Shown here one piece after another: positions 8,179 to 13,176 of a DNA stretch of 43,021 nucleotides. The stretch comes from Chthoniobacterales bacterium (lineage in GTDB: Bacteria; Verrucomicrobiota; Verrucomicrobiia; Chthoniobacterales; JAATET01), in NCBI GenBank assembly GCA_015655545.1, contig JAATET010000113.1, forward strand, positions 1 through 43,021. The letters run 5' to 3'. The notes under the pieces are model-generated. The model searched no databases, was not told the origin of the DNA, and was given only the letters and a program-made list of their open reading frames with translations. Position 1 is the first letter of the stretch, and the number at the start of each line of letters is the position of its first letter. The position numbers and the translations under genes were made by a program.

Positions 8179-8930
8179 TTCGGAGAAAGGGGTGTCTTTT
8201 TAATCACACTTCGGCTTGGGCGGGAAGCGGACGTTGCGGGTGTGGAGGGAGGCTCCCATTTACGGGCTTCGAGAGCGGCGGTGGCGGCCTCGACTTCGGC
8301 CTGTTTTTTGCTGCGACCGGAGCCGCGAGCGAGCTCGATGGATTCCCAGACGACACGGCATTCGAAATGTTTTTGATGCTCGGGACCAGTCTGGTCCATG
8401 ACCTCGTAGAGCGGTGCGCTCGGGGCGATGGCCTGAAGCAGTTCCTGGAGGCGTCCCTTGGGATTGATTTCCTCGGGTTCGGCGGCGATGAGGGCGAAGG
8501 CGGCCTCCGTTTCACGCAGGATGAAATCGCGTGTCTCCGCATAGCCGCCATCGAGATAGATCGCGCCGACGAGCGATTCGAACGCATCCGACAGCGTCGA
8601 TGCGCGGGTTCGTCCGCCGCTGGCATCCTCGCCGCGTCCCATCATGAGATGGCCGCCGATGCCGATGGCGGAGGCGTGATTTTTCAATCCGGCGCGCGAG
8701 ACGATGCGCGTGCGCAGTTTGGTCAGGCGGCCTTCGCTGAAGTCGGGAAAGAGCAAGTAGAGATGCTCGGTGACCACAAGCTGGAGCACGGCGTCGCCCA
8801 GGAATTCCAAGCGTTGATTGTCGAAAGGGTAATTCTTCCTCTCCAGCGAGATGCTCGAGTGGGTAAGGGCTTCCGCAAGGAGAAGAGAGTTTCGAAATTT
8901 GTAGCCGATCCGCTCCTCGAGTGGATTCAT
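8175..8930 (-). CDS. rnc: Ribonuclease III
   Basis: 251 residues from the chosen ATG (MNPLEERIGYKFRN). The signature NQRLEFLGDAV carries the catalytic Glu and Asp of the first cluster, and STLSDAFESLVGAIYLDGG carries the second Asp and Glu. A double-stranded RNA-binding domain follows (PKGRLQELLQAIAP ... GSGRSKKQAEVEAATAALEA). A tail of about 25 basic and Ser/Pro-rich residues is extra. The enzyme matures rRNA and cleaves structured RNA, possibly including transcripts of the adjacent tRNA array. An upstream in-frame start at 8963 exists but the family N-terminus favours 8930. Confidence 0.95.
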   Translation of the reverse strand: MNPLEERIGYKFRNSLLLAEALTHSSISLERKNYPFDNQRLEFLGDAVLQLVVTEHLYLLFPDFSEGRLTKLRTRIVSRAGLKNHASAIGIGGHLMMGRGEDASGGRTRASTLSDAFESLVGAIYLDGGYAETRDFILRETEAAFALIAAEPEEINPKGRLQELLQAIAPSAPLYEVMDQTGPEHQKHFECRVVWESIELARGSGRSKKQAEVEAATAALEARKWEPPSTPATSASRPSRSVIKKTPLSPK

Positions 8931-9168
8931 GAGGGAGCGCGGAATGGATGGCCTTGGTAACATGTGTGGTGCGGAGCCGGCTAGGTGGCGATGGCTGTAA
9001 ACGGACCATTATACCGAGGGTTTGCACAAATTGGAGTGTAAAGTCTAAAGTCGCCGACTTTCCGTGGCTGCGGCGAGACGGAGTTTCTCCTTTGGCAAGC
9101 TCGGACATCTTCGATATGGCTGCGTGGCTATGGGACGAATGCGGGATCAGAATGTTCCGTATTTTTGG

Positions 9169-9196
9169 TTGCGCACCTTTGCGAAGCCTCTAAACT
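9169..9196 (+). promoter_or_regulatory. Possible sigma-70 promoter of tRNA-Val
   Basis: TTGCGC, a 16-nt spacer and TAAACT lie about 35 nt upstream of the tRNA. Both boxes are imperfect; the position is what makes it plausible. Confidence 0.4.
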
Positions 9197-9231
9197 CCCC
9201 TCTCCCGAATCTCTCTGGTTTTGGGAATTTC

Positions 9232-9306
9232 GCGCGGTTAGCTCAGTGGTAGAGCACTGCCTTGACACGGCAGGGGTCACAGGTTCGAACCCTGTATCGC
9301 GCACCA
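9232..9306 (+). tRNA. tRNA-Val(GAC), canonical
   Basis: Acceptor GCGCGGT pairs with ATCGCGC (one G-T). The D-arm GCTCAGTGGTAGAGC has the usual GG; the anticodon arm CTGCC-TTGACAC-GGCAG gives GAC; the T-arm CAGGTTCGAACCCTG is canonical; CCA is encoded. It contrasts with the tRNAs of the array that begins about 640 nt downstream and probably represents the host type. Confidence 0.97.
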
Positions 9307-9413
9307 TCTCTGATTATCAGAGACTTATGACGAAGACGGCCTCAAAAAAGGCGAAAGTCATAACAGAGTCATAACAAATCGTCCCTGAGGGTTCGAGCTG
9401 TTCCGTTATGACT
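9307..9413. repeat. Dyad and repeated 9-mers directly after tRNA-Val
   Basis: A dyad TCTCTGAT-T-ATCAGAGA (9307-9323) abuts the tRNA CCA. AGTCATAAC then occurs twice in direct orientation (9356-9364, 9367-9375) and once inverted as GTTATGACT (9405-9413), the last followed by TTTTTT. The inverted pair could act as a terminator with a 29-nt loop, or be recombinase sites of an element integrated at the tRNA 3' end. A short frame here (MTKTASKKAKVITES) may be an integrase remnant. Confidence 0.5.
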
Positions 9414-9441
9414 TTTTTGACGGGGCTGATAGGATCTTTCG

Positions 9442-9642
9442 ATGCAAGACGAGGAGTGGATTCGCTTTCCCGATGAGGGCGAGAGGTGCGAAACGACCGG
9501 TCTCTCGCGCACGTCGCTGGCCGAAATTCTCGACGAAGCCGATCCGGAAACCGGCGAGAAATTTATTCTCTCCATGGTCAAGAAGAAGCCGGGCGCGAAG
9601 CGCGGCATCCGTCTCATCAACAAGCAATCGCTGCTGAGATAA
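9442..9642 (+). CDS. Small excisionase/HTH-like protein
   Basis: 66 residues with a pattern (F-P-x-x-GERC-x-x-TGLSRTSLAEIL ... GAKRGIRLINKQSLL) like small MerR/AlpA-type DNA-binding proteins that accompany integrases: a helix-turn-helix core ending in an arginine-containing wing and a short C-terminal helix. It sits between tRNA-Val and the tRNA array, where an excisionase of an integrated element would be expected. No integrase is seen nearby. The family is inferred from motif shape only. Confidence 0.55.
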   Translation: MQDEEWIRFPDEGERCETTGLSRTSLAEILDEADPETGEKFILSMVKKKPGAKRGIRLINKQSLLR

Positions 9643-9689
9643 TCGACGCCGTCCTTCACGGTTGGGATATCGTAGCCGCCACTCTGATA

Positions 9690-9898
9690 GTAACCTCTCG
9701 CAAGGTTACCGCGTCGACGGGAAGTGTCAACTTCACCCCAAGGCGCGCTCAGCCAGGGCCTCTCCCAGTTTCCGATCCCGCATCCGGACTTTTTCTTAGT
9801 TCGAAGGCTTTGCGGGAGGTGTGCCTGAAACACCGAAAGATCCACCGAGAAAATCCAGTGGGTGTCCTCAACAAAGAGGGCAGCGGTGTTTGTTCTTT
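9690..9898 (+). ncRNA. Structured non-coding leader upstream of the tRNA array
   Basis: This gap has no convincing gene but three strong pairings. GTAACCT/AGGTTAC (9690-9709) is a perfect 7-bp hairpin. CCCGCA/TGCGGG (9777-9816) encloses CGGACT/AGTTCG. AAACACCG/CGGTGTTT (9828-9891) encloses two smaller hairpins (CCAC/GTGG and CCTC/GAGG) and is followed by GTTCTTTTTTT. The last unit looks like a branched terminator or a small RNA ending in one. Function unknown. Confidence 0.4.
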
Positions 9899-9942
9899 TT
9901 TTGTCGTATGCGGCGCGGGCACTTCGGCCCGCGTCGCCCATT

Positions 9943-10046
9943 GCGGTCATCGTCCAAGAGCAGGATGCCTGGTTGCCAATCAGGCGATGCCGGTGCCTTG
10001 ATGGGGGCGGGGTCCCCATCACCCCGCCTGCCGGCTGACCGCACCA
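9943..10046 (+). tRNA. tRNA-Gly(GCC) with T-loop insertion
   Basis: Acceptor GCGGTCA/TGACCGC, CCA encoded. D-arm GTCC-AAGAGCA-GGAT lacks GG. Anticodon arm CCTGG-TTGCCAA-TCAGG. T-stem GCCGG/CCGGC (9989-9993 and 10031-10035) encloses TGC plus a 34-nt insertion with A (10000-10006), B (10007-10012), A' (10014-10020) and B' (10022-10027). 104 nt in all. Confidence 0.8.
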
Positions 10047-10072
10047 TTTTTTAGAAACCCACAATCAACAAC

Positions 10073-10148
10073 GCGGCGGGCGCCAGCTTGCGCAGCAGAG
10101 TCTCCAAAACTCCGCGGGCTCGGGGCAGCACCGAGACGCCGTGCCATT
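10073..10148 (+). tRNA. tRNA-Trp(CCA)
   Basis: Acceptor GCGGCGG/ACGCCGT (6 bp plus a G-A at position 7), discriminator G, CCA encoded. The anticodon loop CTCCAAA is the usual Trp loop. T-arm CTCGG-GGCAGCA-CCGAG lacks TTC. The D-arm is poorly defined. Confidence 0.8.
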
Positions 10149-10159
10149 TTTCGTCAATC

Positions 10160-10230
10160 GCAGGGGAGCCAGGTGGGAAGGCAGCGGCCTCATAAGCCGT
10201 TTATGAGCGGGTTCGATTCCCGCCCCTGCA
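10160..10230 (+). tRNA. tRNA-Met(CAT), canonical
   Basis: Acceptor GCAGGGG/CCCCTGC, discriminator A, no CCA encoded. D-arm GCC-AGGTGGGAA-GGC keeps GG; anticodon loop CTCATAA; T-arm GCGGGTTCGATTCCCGC is canonical. It could be elongator Met or Ile with a lysidine-modified CAT; this cannot be resolved here. Confidence 0.9.
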
Positions 10231-10237
10231 AATTTTT

Positions 10238-10312
10238 GGGCCGCTCGATCATTCAGGAGGTCGCCTGCCTTGCAAGCAGGAGAGCACGGTGCAAAGCCGT
10301 GGCGGTCCACCA
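10238..10312 (+). tRNA. tRNA-Ala(TGC)
   Basis: Acceptor GGGCCGC/GCGGTCC (one G-T), CCA encoded. Anticodon arm CCTGC-CTTGCAA-GCAGG. T-arm CACGG-TGCAAAG-CCGTG with G in place of T55. D-arm GATC-ATTCAGGA-GGTC. The usual Ala G3-U70 identity pair is present: G at position 3 opposite T. Confidence 0.85.
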
Positions 10313-10323
10313 TTTTTTCAAAT

Positions 10324-10482
10324 CGCGGGAAGGTTGAGAACCCCGGAAGTTTGGCTCCCGCCTATGAGAGAGTGTTGCCCGTCGATAGGAATGCGCTGTC
10401 GCGCAGGCATTCATAAGCTTCTTGATCGTGGTGCATGGTGAGGCGGTGGAGCCTCACCTCCACCGATCACGTCCCGCAACCA
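10324..10482 (+). tRNA. Initiator-like tRNA(CAT) with anticodon-arm and T-loop insertions
   Basis: The acceptor CGCGGGA/TCCCGCA leaves a C1-A72 mismatch, the hallmark of bacterial initiator tRNA, then A and CCA. A CAT anticodon lies in loop TTCATAA (10410-10416), with 3' stem GCTTC (10417-10421). Its partner GAAGT (10346-10350) is separated from the loop by 59 nt. T-stem CGTGG/TCACG holds the third A-B-A'-B' insertion: GGTGAGG, CGGTGGA, CCTCACC, TCCACCG (10437-10465). The D-arm GGTT-GAG-AACC is minimal. Total 159 nt. The anticodon fold is tentative. Confidence 0.5.
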
Positions 10483-10487
10483 TTCCC

Positions 10488-10573
10488 GAGTTGGTAGCCG
10501 CGTAAAGATCGCGAGCCGCCTGTAAAGCGGTAGTCCCATCGGACCAGCGTCGGAGCGTTACCGACCCAACTCA
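10488..10573 (+). tRNA. tRNA-Tyr(GTA)
   Basis: Acceptor GAGTTGG/CCAACTC, discriminator A, no CCA encoded. Anticodon arm GCCGC-CTGTAAA-GCGGT. A class II variable arm GTCC-CATC-GGAC, as expected for bacterial Tyr. T-arm GTCGG-AGCGTTA-CCGAC. The D-arm CGCG-TAAAGAT-CGCG lacks GG. Confidence 0.85.
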
Positions 10574-10581
10574 TTTATTTC

Positions 10582-10658
10582 GGCCTGTTAGCTCAGCTAC
10601 GAAGAGCAACCGCCTGTCGAGCGGAAGGTCGCGGGAGCAATGCCCGCACAGGCCGCCA
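10582..10658 (+). tRNA. tRNA-Asp(GTC)
   Basis: Acceptor GGCCTGT/ACAGGCC, discriminator G (the Asp identity base), CCA encoded. D-arm GCTC-AGCTACGAA-GAGC lacks GG. Anticodon arm CCGC-CTGTCGA-GCGG. T-arm GCGGG-AGCAATG-CCCGC. Confidence 0.88.
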
Positions 10659-10683
10659 TTTTCAAAAACGACAATTCGATTTT

Positions 10684-10759
10684 CGTGCGCGAGAGAGACA
10701 GCGGACCCGCCTCGCTTGGGACGAGGAGACACCCGGGGCAGCACCGGGGCGCACGACCA
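10684..10759 (+). tRNA. tRNA-Pro(TGG)
   Basis: Acceptor CGTGCGC/GCGCACG starting with C as in many Pro tRNAs, CCA encoded. Anticodon arm CCTCG-CTTGGGA-CGAGG. T-arm CCCGG-GGCAGCA-CCGGG. The D region GAGAGAGACAGCGGACCCG shows no clear stem. Confidence 0.82.
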
Positions 10760-10770
10760 TTTCAACAAAA

Positions 10771-10846
10771 GCTCCCGTGGCCGAATGTATCAGGCACCCG
10801 CCTTCTAAGCGGGATCATGCAGGTGGGAATCCTGCCGGGAGCACCA
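10771..10846 (+). tRNA. tRNA-Arg(TCT)
   Basis: Acceptor GCTCCCG/CGGGAGC, CCA encoded. D-arm GCC-GAATGTATCA-GGC. Anticodon arm CCCGC-CTTCTAA-GCGGG. T-arm GCAGG-TGGGAAT-CCTGC, with G at positions 55 and 56. Confidence 0.85.
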
Positions 10847-10850
10847 AAAA

Positions 10851-10924
10851 TCTCCGATGATGTGAAAGTAGCATGGCCGTCTGTTAAACGGCTCGTCGTG
10901 GTGCGAGTCCACGTCGGAGAGCCA
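10851..10924 (+). tRNA. tRNA-Asn(GTT)
   Basis: Acceptor TCTCCGA/TCGGAGA, discriminator G (usual for Asn), CCA encoded. D-arm ATG-TGAAAGTAG-CAT lacks GG. Anticodon arm GCCGT-CTGTTAA-ACGGC. T-arm CGTGG-TGCGAGT-CCACG. Confidence 0.87.
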
Positions 10925-10934
10925 TTTCCAAAAT

Positions 10935-11027
10935 GGAACGGAGCGCGTCCGGTTGGTCGAGGAAGCTGTCTTGAAAACAGTAACACCTTCAACGGTGTCC
11001 AAGGTTCGAGTCCTTGGCGTTCCGCCA
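10935..11027 (+). tRNA. tRNA-Ser(TGA), canonical
   Basis: Acceptor GGAACG/CGTTCC, discriminator G, CCA encoded. The D-loop has GGTTGG. Anticodon loop CTTGAAA. Long variable arm ACACC-TTCAAC-GGTGT (class II). T-arm CCAAGG-TTCGAGT-CCTTGG is canonical. Confidence 0.9.
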
Positions 11028-11064
11028 TTTTTGTAGATCAAGTCAGGTTTCGTTCCTGGATTTT

Positions 11065-11478
11065 CTACTGGAAAGGATTCAGTAACTTTACGGGACTGCG
11101 TTTGAAGTCGGCAGTGTTTCGAGTGACCAAAGTCAGATTGTGAACGAGAGCAGTTGCCGCAAGAAGCCCATCCACATCGGGCAGCTTTTGATCGATGCAG
11201 AGTTTGCCCCAGCGATCTGCAACACGATCATCAATTGGAAGGACTCGTTCGCGGAAGTGGCTCATCAGCCCGTTCAGCCATTTTTCCAAGGCCTTGGCTT
11301 GTTTGGAATCAGATTTGCGGACCAGTTCGATGCCGCGGCGAATCTCTCCGATCACGAGCACGCTTGTGAAAAGAGCGTCGTTTTCCACTCCCTCGAACCA
11401 TTTGATTACGCCGGAATCGGCTCGCGACTTCTTGCGAAGCTCCGACAAAATGTTGGTGTCGAGCAGGTATTGTATCAC
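11065..11478 (-). CDS. PIN-domain toxin (FitB/VapC family)
   Basis: 137 residues, the normal PIN toxin length. The acidic catalytic set is visible: D7 (LLDTNILSEL), E45 (VIGEIRRGIEL), the Asp pair of DVDGLLAATA (about residues 101-103) and TRNTADF near the C-terminus. These enzymes are Mg-dependent ribonucleases, and several VapC proteins cut tRNA anticodon loops. Its start overlaps the stop of the upstream antitoxin gene by 4 nt, so the pair is coupled. The pair lies antisense within the tRNA array, between tRNA-Ser(TGA) and tRNA-Glu(CTC). Whether it targets tRNAs of the array or host is unknown. Confidence 0.9.
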   Translation of the reverse strand: MIQYLLDTNILSELRKKSRADSGVIKWFEGVENDALFTSVLVIGEIRRGIELVRKSDSKQAKALEKWLNGLMSHFRERVLPIDDRVADRWGKLCIDQKLPDVDGLLAATALVHNLTLVTRNTADFKRSPVKLLNPFQ

Positions 11479-11714
11479 AGCTCGATTTTCCGCTGACTGC
11501 GTGTGCGTTGACGCACAAAGAGAGAATCATCACCGCCATCTGGCATGAGGCGCAAATAGTCCTTAAAGGACGGCGGCGGGTTGCTTTCCCCCAAGAGTGA
11601 CTGACGCAGAAGCCGACGGTGCGCTTCTTCAACAGATACACCTAGACGCGAGGCCGTCGCCCGAAGTTGCCGAACTACGCGATCTTCAATTTTTCGCACA
11701 ATCAATTGGGCCAT
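11475..11714 (-). CDS. FitA-like ribbon-helix-helix antitoxin
   Basis: 79 residues. The N-terminus (MAQLIVRKIEDRVVRQLRA) followed by RLGVSVEEAHRRLLRQSL is the FitA/Arc-type RHH DNA-binding domain. The C-terminal ~35 residues (PPPSFKDYLRLMPDGG ... RTRSQRKIEL) would block the PIN toxin. It precedes the toxin gene with a 4-nt overlap, the typical order. A perfect dyad lies just upstream of the start, indicating autoregulation. Confidence 0.88.
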   Translation of the reverse strand: MAQLIVRKIEDRVVRQLRATASRLGVSVEEAHRRLLRQSLLGESNPPPSFKDYLRLMPDGGDDSLFVRQRTRSQRKIEL

Positions 11715-11724
11715 GTAGCCAAAG

Positions 11725-11741
11725 TGCTATCATTGATAGCA
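11725..11741 (-). promoter_or_regulatory. Operator dyad of the FitAB-like toxin-antitoxin operon
   Basis: TGCTATCA-T-TGATAGCA is a perfect 8-bp dyad ending 10 nt upstream of the antitoxin start. RHH antitoxins bind such dyads to repress their own operon. No clear -35/-10 pair was identified around it. Confidence 0.7.
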
Positions 11742-11776
11742 TTTGGCAAGCTGGTTCTACCTCGCATCATTCTTTA

Positions 11777-11850
11777 GCCCGCATGGTGCAATAGCAGCAC
11801 GCCTGGTTCTCAACCAGGAAGCCCCGGAGCGTTACCGGGTGCGGGCGCCA
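11777..11850 (+). tRNA. tRNA-Glu(CTC)
   Basis: Acceptor GCCCGCA/TGCGGGC, discriminator G, CCA encoded. D-arm GTGC-AATAGCA-GCAC lacks GG. Anticodon arm CCTGG-TTCTCAA-CCAGG. T-arm CCCGG-AGCGTTA-CCGGG. Confidence 0.87.
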
Positions 11851-11855
11851 CTTTT

Positions 11856-11929
11856 CGCCTGATAGCTCAAAAGCAGAGCGGCCGGCTTACATCCGGCGGA
11901 CCGGGGAGCATTACCTCGTCGGGCGACCA
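11856..11929 (+). tRNA. tRNA-Val(TAC)
   Basis: Acceptor CGCCTGA/TCGGGCG (one T-G), CCA encoded. D-arm GCTC-AAAAGCA-GAGC lacks GG. Anticodon arm GCCGG-CTTACAT-CCGGC. T-arm CGGGG-AGCATTA-CCTCG. It differs in most positions from the canonical tRNA-Val at 9232. Confidence 0.87.
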
Positions 11930-11935
11930 TTTCAT

Positions 11936-12009
11936 TCCTCCGTAGCTCAAGAGCAGAGCATCCGCCTGATAAGCGGAAGACCGCGGCGCAATACCGTGCG
12001 GAGGGACCA
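11936..12009 (+). tRNA. tRNA-Ile(GAT)
   Basis: Acceptor TCCTCCG/CGGAGGG (T1-G72), discriminator A, CCA encoded. D-arm GCTC-AAGAGCA-GAGC. Anticodon arm TCCGC-CTGATAA-GCGGA. T-arm CGCGG-CGCAATA-CCGTG. Confidence 0.86.
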
Positions 12010-12014
12010 TCAAG

Positions 12015-12089
12015 GGCTGTGTAGCTGAGACAGATTAGCGCCTCACTGAAGACGAGGAGAGTTCGGTGCGATACCGGACGCAGCCACCA
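12015..12089 (+). tRNA. tRNA-Phe(GAA)
   Basis: Acceptor GGCTGTG/CGCAGCC, CCA encoded. D-arm GCTG-AGACAGAT-TAGC lacks GG. Anticodon arm CCTCA-CTGAAGA-CGAGG with one A-C mismatch at the top. T-arm TTCGG-TGCGATA-CCGGA. Confidence 0.86.
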
Positions 12090-12098
12090 TTTTCGATC

Positions 12099-12172
12099 GC
12101 GTCATTGGTGTAACAGCAGCACGCGTCTCTTCCAAAGACACGGTGTCGGTGCAACTCCGACATGACGCACCA
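12099..12172 (+). tRNA. tRNA-Gly(TCC)
   Basis: Acceptor GCGTCAT/ATGACGC, CCA encoded. D-arm GTGT-AACAGCA-GCAC. Anticodon arm GTCT-CTTCCAA-AGAC. T-arm GTCGG-TGCAACT-CCGAC. Confidence 0.86.
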
Positions 12173-12176
12173 TTTT

Positions 12177-12253
12177 GCTCCCGAGGTGTAAGAGTTCTGC
12201 ATTCCGCCTTGCGAAGGCGGAGGTTCGAGGTGCGAGTCCTCGCGGGAGCACCA
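12177..12253 (+). tRNA. tRNA-Arg(GCG)
   Basis: Acceptor GCTCCCG/CGGGAGC, CCA encoded. Anticodon arm CCGCC-TTGCGAA-GGCGG. T-arm CGAGG-TGCGAGT-CCTCG. A G34 Arg tRNA is unusual because bacteria normally read CGN with an A34 (inosine) ACG anticodon. Confidence 0.84.
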
Positions 12254-12262
12254 TTTTAGATT

Positions 12263-12338
12263 CAGGAGATAGTGTAGCGAGTGAGCATTCGGGCCTGTGA
12301 AGCCTGCGGGGTGGGTGCAAATCCCACGCTCCTGACCA
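12263..12338 (+). tRNA. tRNA-His(GTG)
   Basis: Acceptor CAGGAG/CTCCTG (6 bp plus A-G at position 7). Anticodon arm CGGGC-CTGTGAA-GCCTG. T-arm GTGGG-TGCAAAT-CCCAC. The base before position 1 is T and the discriminator is A, so the usual bacterial G-1/C73 pair is replaced by a T-1/A73 complement. CCA is encoded. Confidence 0.84.
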
Positions 12339-12343
12339 TTTTT

Positions 12344-12419
12344 CGCGCACAAGGTAAAGTCATCGAACCGTTGGTCTGCAAAACCGATCTACCCGGTGTG
12401 AGTCCGGGGTGCGCGTCCA
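12344..12419 (+). tRNA. tRNA-Cys(GCA)
   Basis: Acceptor CGCGCAC/GTGCGCG, discriminator T (the Cys identity base), CCA encoded. Anticodon arm TTGGT-CTGCAAA-ACCGA. T-arm CCCGG-TGTGAGT-CCGGG. The D region lacks GG. Confidence 0.86.
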
Positions 12420-12432
12420 TCTTTTCAGACTT

Positions 12433-12497
12433 CGGGTTGCAAGCATTGCAGCGGTCTCTTAAACCGCAGAGCACGGGGCGGCACCGTGGCGACCCGT
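12433..12497 (+). tRNA. tRNA-Lys(CTT), short D region, no CCA
   Basis: Acceptor CGGGTTG/CGACCCG. The D region is only 11 nt (CAAGCATTGCA), so a normal D-arm cannot form. Anticodon arm GCGGT-CTCTTAA-ACCGC. T-arm CACGG-GGCGGCA-CCGTG. CCA is not encoded. The 3' half overlaps the open frame of the zeta-toxin remnant on the other strand; the gene may itself be damaged. Confidence 0.65.
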
Positions 12498-12908
12498 TTC
12501 AACAACAACCATATCCGAGAGCGTTGTATCCACCACAAAATCGACGCCGGGTTGCTTACCAGCTCTACGCAAGATCGTGCTTTTACCAGTGGCAGACCCA
12601 CCAGAGGTAAATATGACCGTGTCGTTACTTCCCTCCATATGTCGGGAGAGCAATCGTTTAAATGTTTTGTCCGTAAACGTTCGCGCAATGGGATAAAGAA
12701 GCGGCCCCAAAACAATCCGCTCTGCTGGATTCTCAAGATACCTTGGCAAGACTTTGAACAGATCGTCGGAATTGAGAACGATCTTTCCGCCCGGTCCCCG
12801 CATCCTATCGAGAACGGCAGTCTCATCAGCTTCCAACAGTCGCTTGAACTCAGCGCGCAACACTTCTTCCGCAGTTTGGCGGAGCTTATCTTTGGAGTTC
12901 TCTTTCAA
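12459..12908 (-). pseudogene. Zeta-toxin-like P-loop kinase, C-terminally truncated
   Basis: The frame encodes about 149 residues. A Walker A motif (FTSGGSATGKSTILRR) at residues ~99-114 and VDTTLSD downstream are typical of zeta toxin/UDP-GlcNAc kinase-like proteins, but the rest of the kinase domain is missing: the frame runs into tRNA-Lys(CTT) and ends there. No epsilon antitoxin is seen. Zeta toxins phosphorylate UDP-N-acetylglucosamine and usually serve plasmid or phage maintenance. This looks like a remnant cut by array rearrangement. Confidence 0.6.
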
Positions 12909-12986
12909 GGCGTCTCGGAATTAGAGCCCTGTAGAATATTTCAACTCCGCAATTTTGCGAGTGTAACTGCCACCGAAAGCACCAAC

Positions 12987-13079
12987 GGAACGTGATCCGG
13001 ACAAGCGAGCCGGGATTCTTTGCTAAAGAAATCGTCGCGTATTTTGCGTGAAGGGGAGCATGCCCTCCGCGTTCCGCCA
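12987..13079 (+). tRNA. tRNA-Ser(GCT)
   Basis: Acceptor GGAACGT/GCGTTCC, discriminator G, CCA encoded; nearly the same acceptor as tRNA-Ser(TGA). Anticodon arm TTCT-TTGCTAA-AGAA. The long variable region contains CGC-GTATTTT-GCG. T-arm GGGG-AGCATGC-CCTC lacks TTC. The D-arm CCGG-ACAAGCGAG-CCGG lacks a clear GG. Confidence 0.78.
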
Positions 13080-13088
13080 TTTTTAAAT

Positions 13089-13164
13089 ACCCGTGAATGC
13101 AAAGAGCCGAGCGCTCGGCTTTTCAAGCCGGTCCTAGTGGGTGCGAGTCCCACCACGGGGGCCA
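13089..13164 (+). tRNA. tRNA-Glu(TTC)
   Basis: Acceptor ACCCGTG/CACGGGG with an A1-G72 mismatch, discriminator G, CCA encoded. Anticodon arm TCGGC-TTTTCAA-GCCGG. T-arm GTGGG-TGCGAGT-CCCAC. The D region is irregular. Glu(CTC) is also present in the array. Confidence 0.76.
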
Positions 13165-13176
13165 TTTCACACGCAC

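Noticed and set aside
9165-9374. 69-residue plus-strand frame across tRNA-Val
   Set aside because: It overlaps the tRNA completely; only its end (MTKTASKKAKVITES) might be a remnant and is noted with the repeats.
10000-10465. Group I or group II introns in the Gly and initiator-like tRNAs
   Set aside because: Insertions of 30-59 nt are far too short for either intron class and show none of their core motifs.
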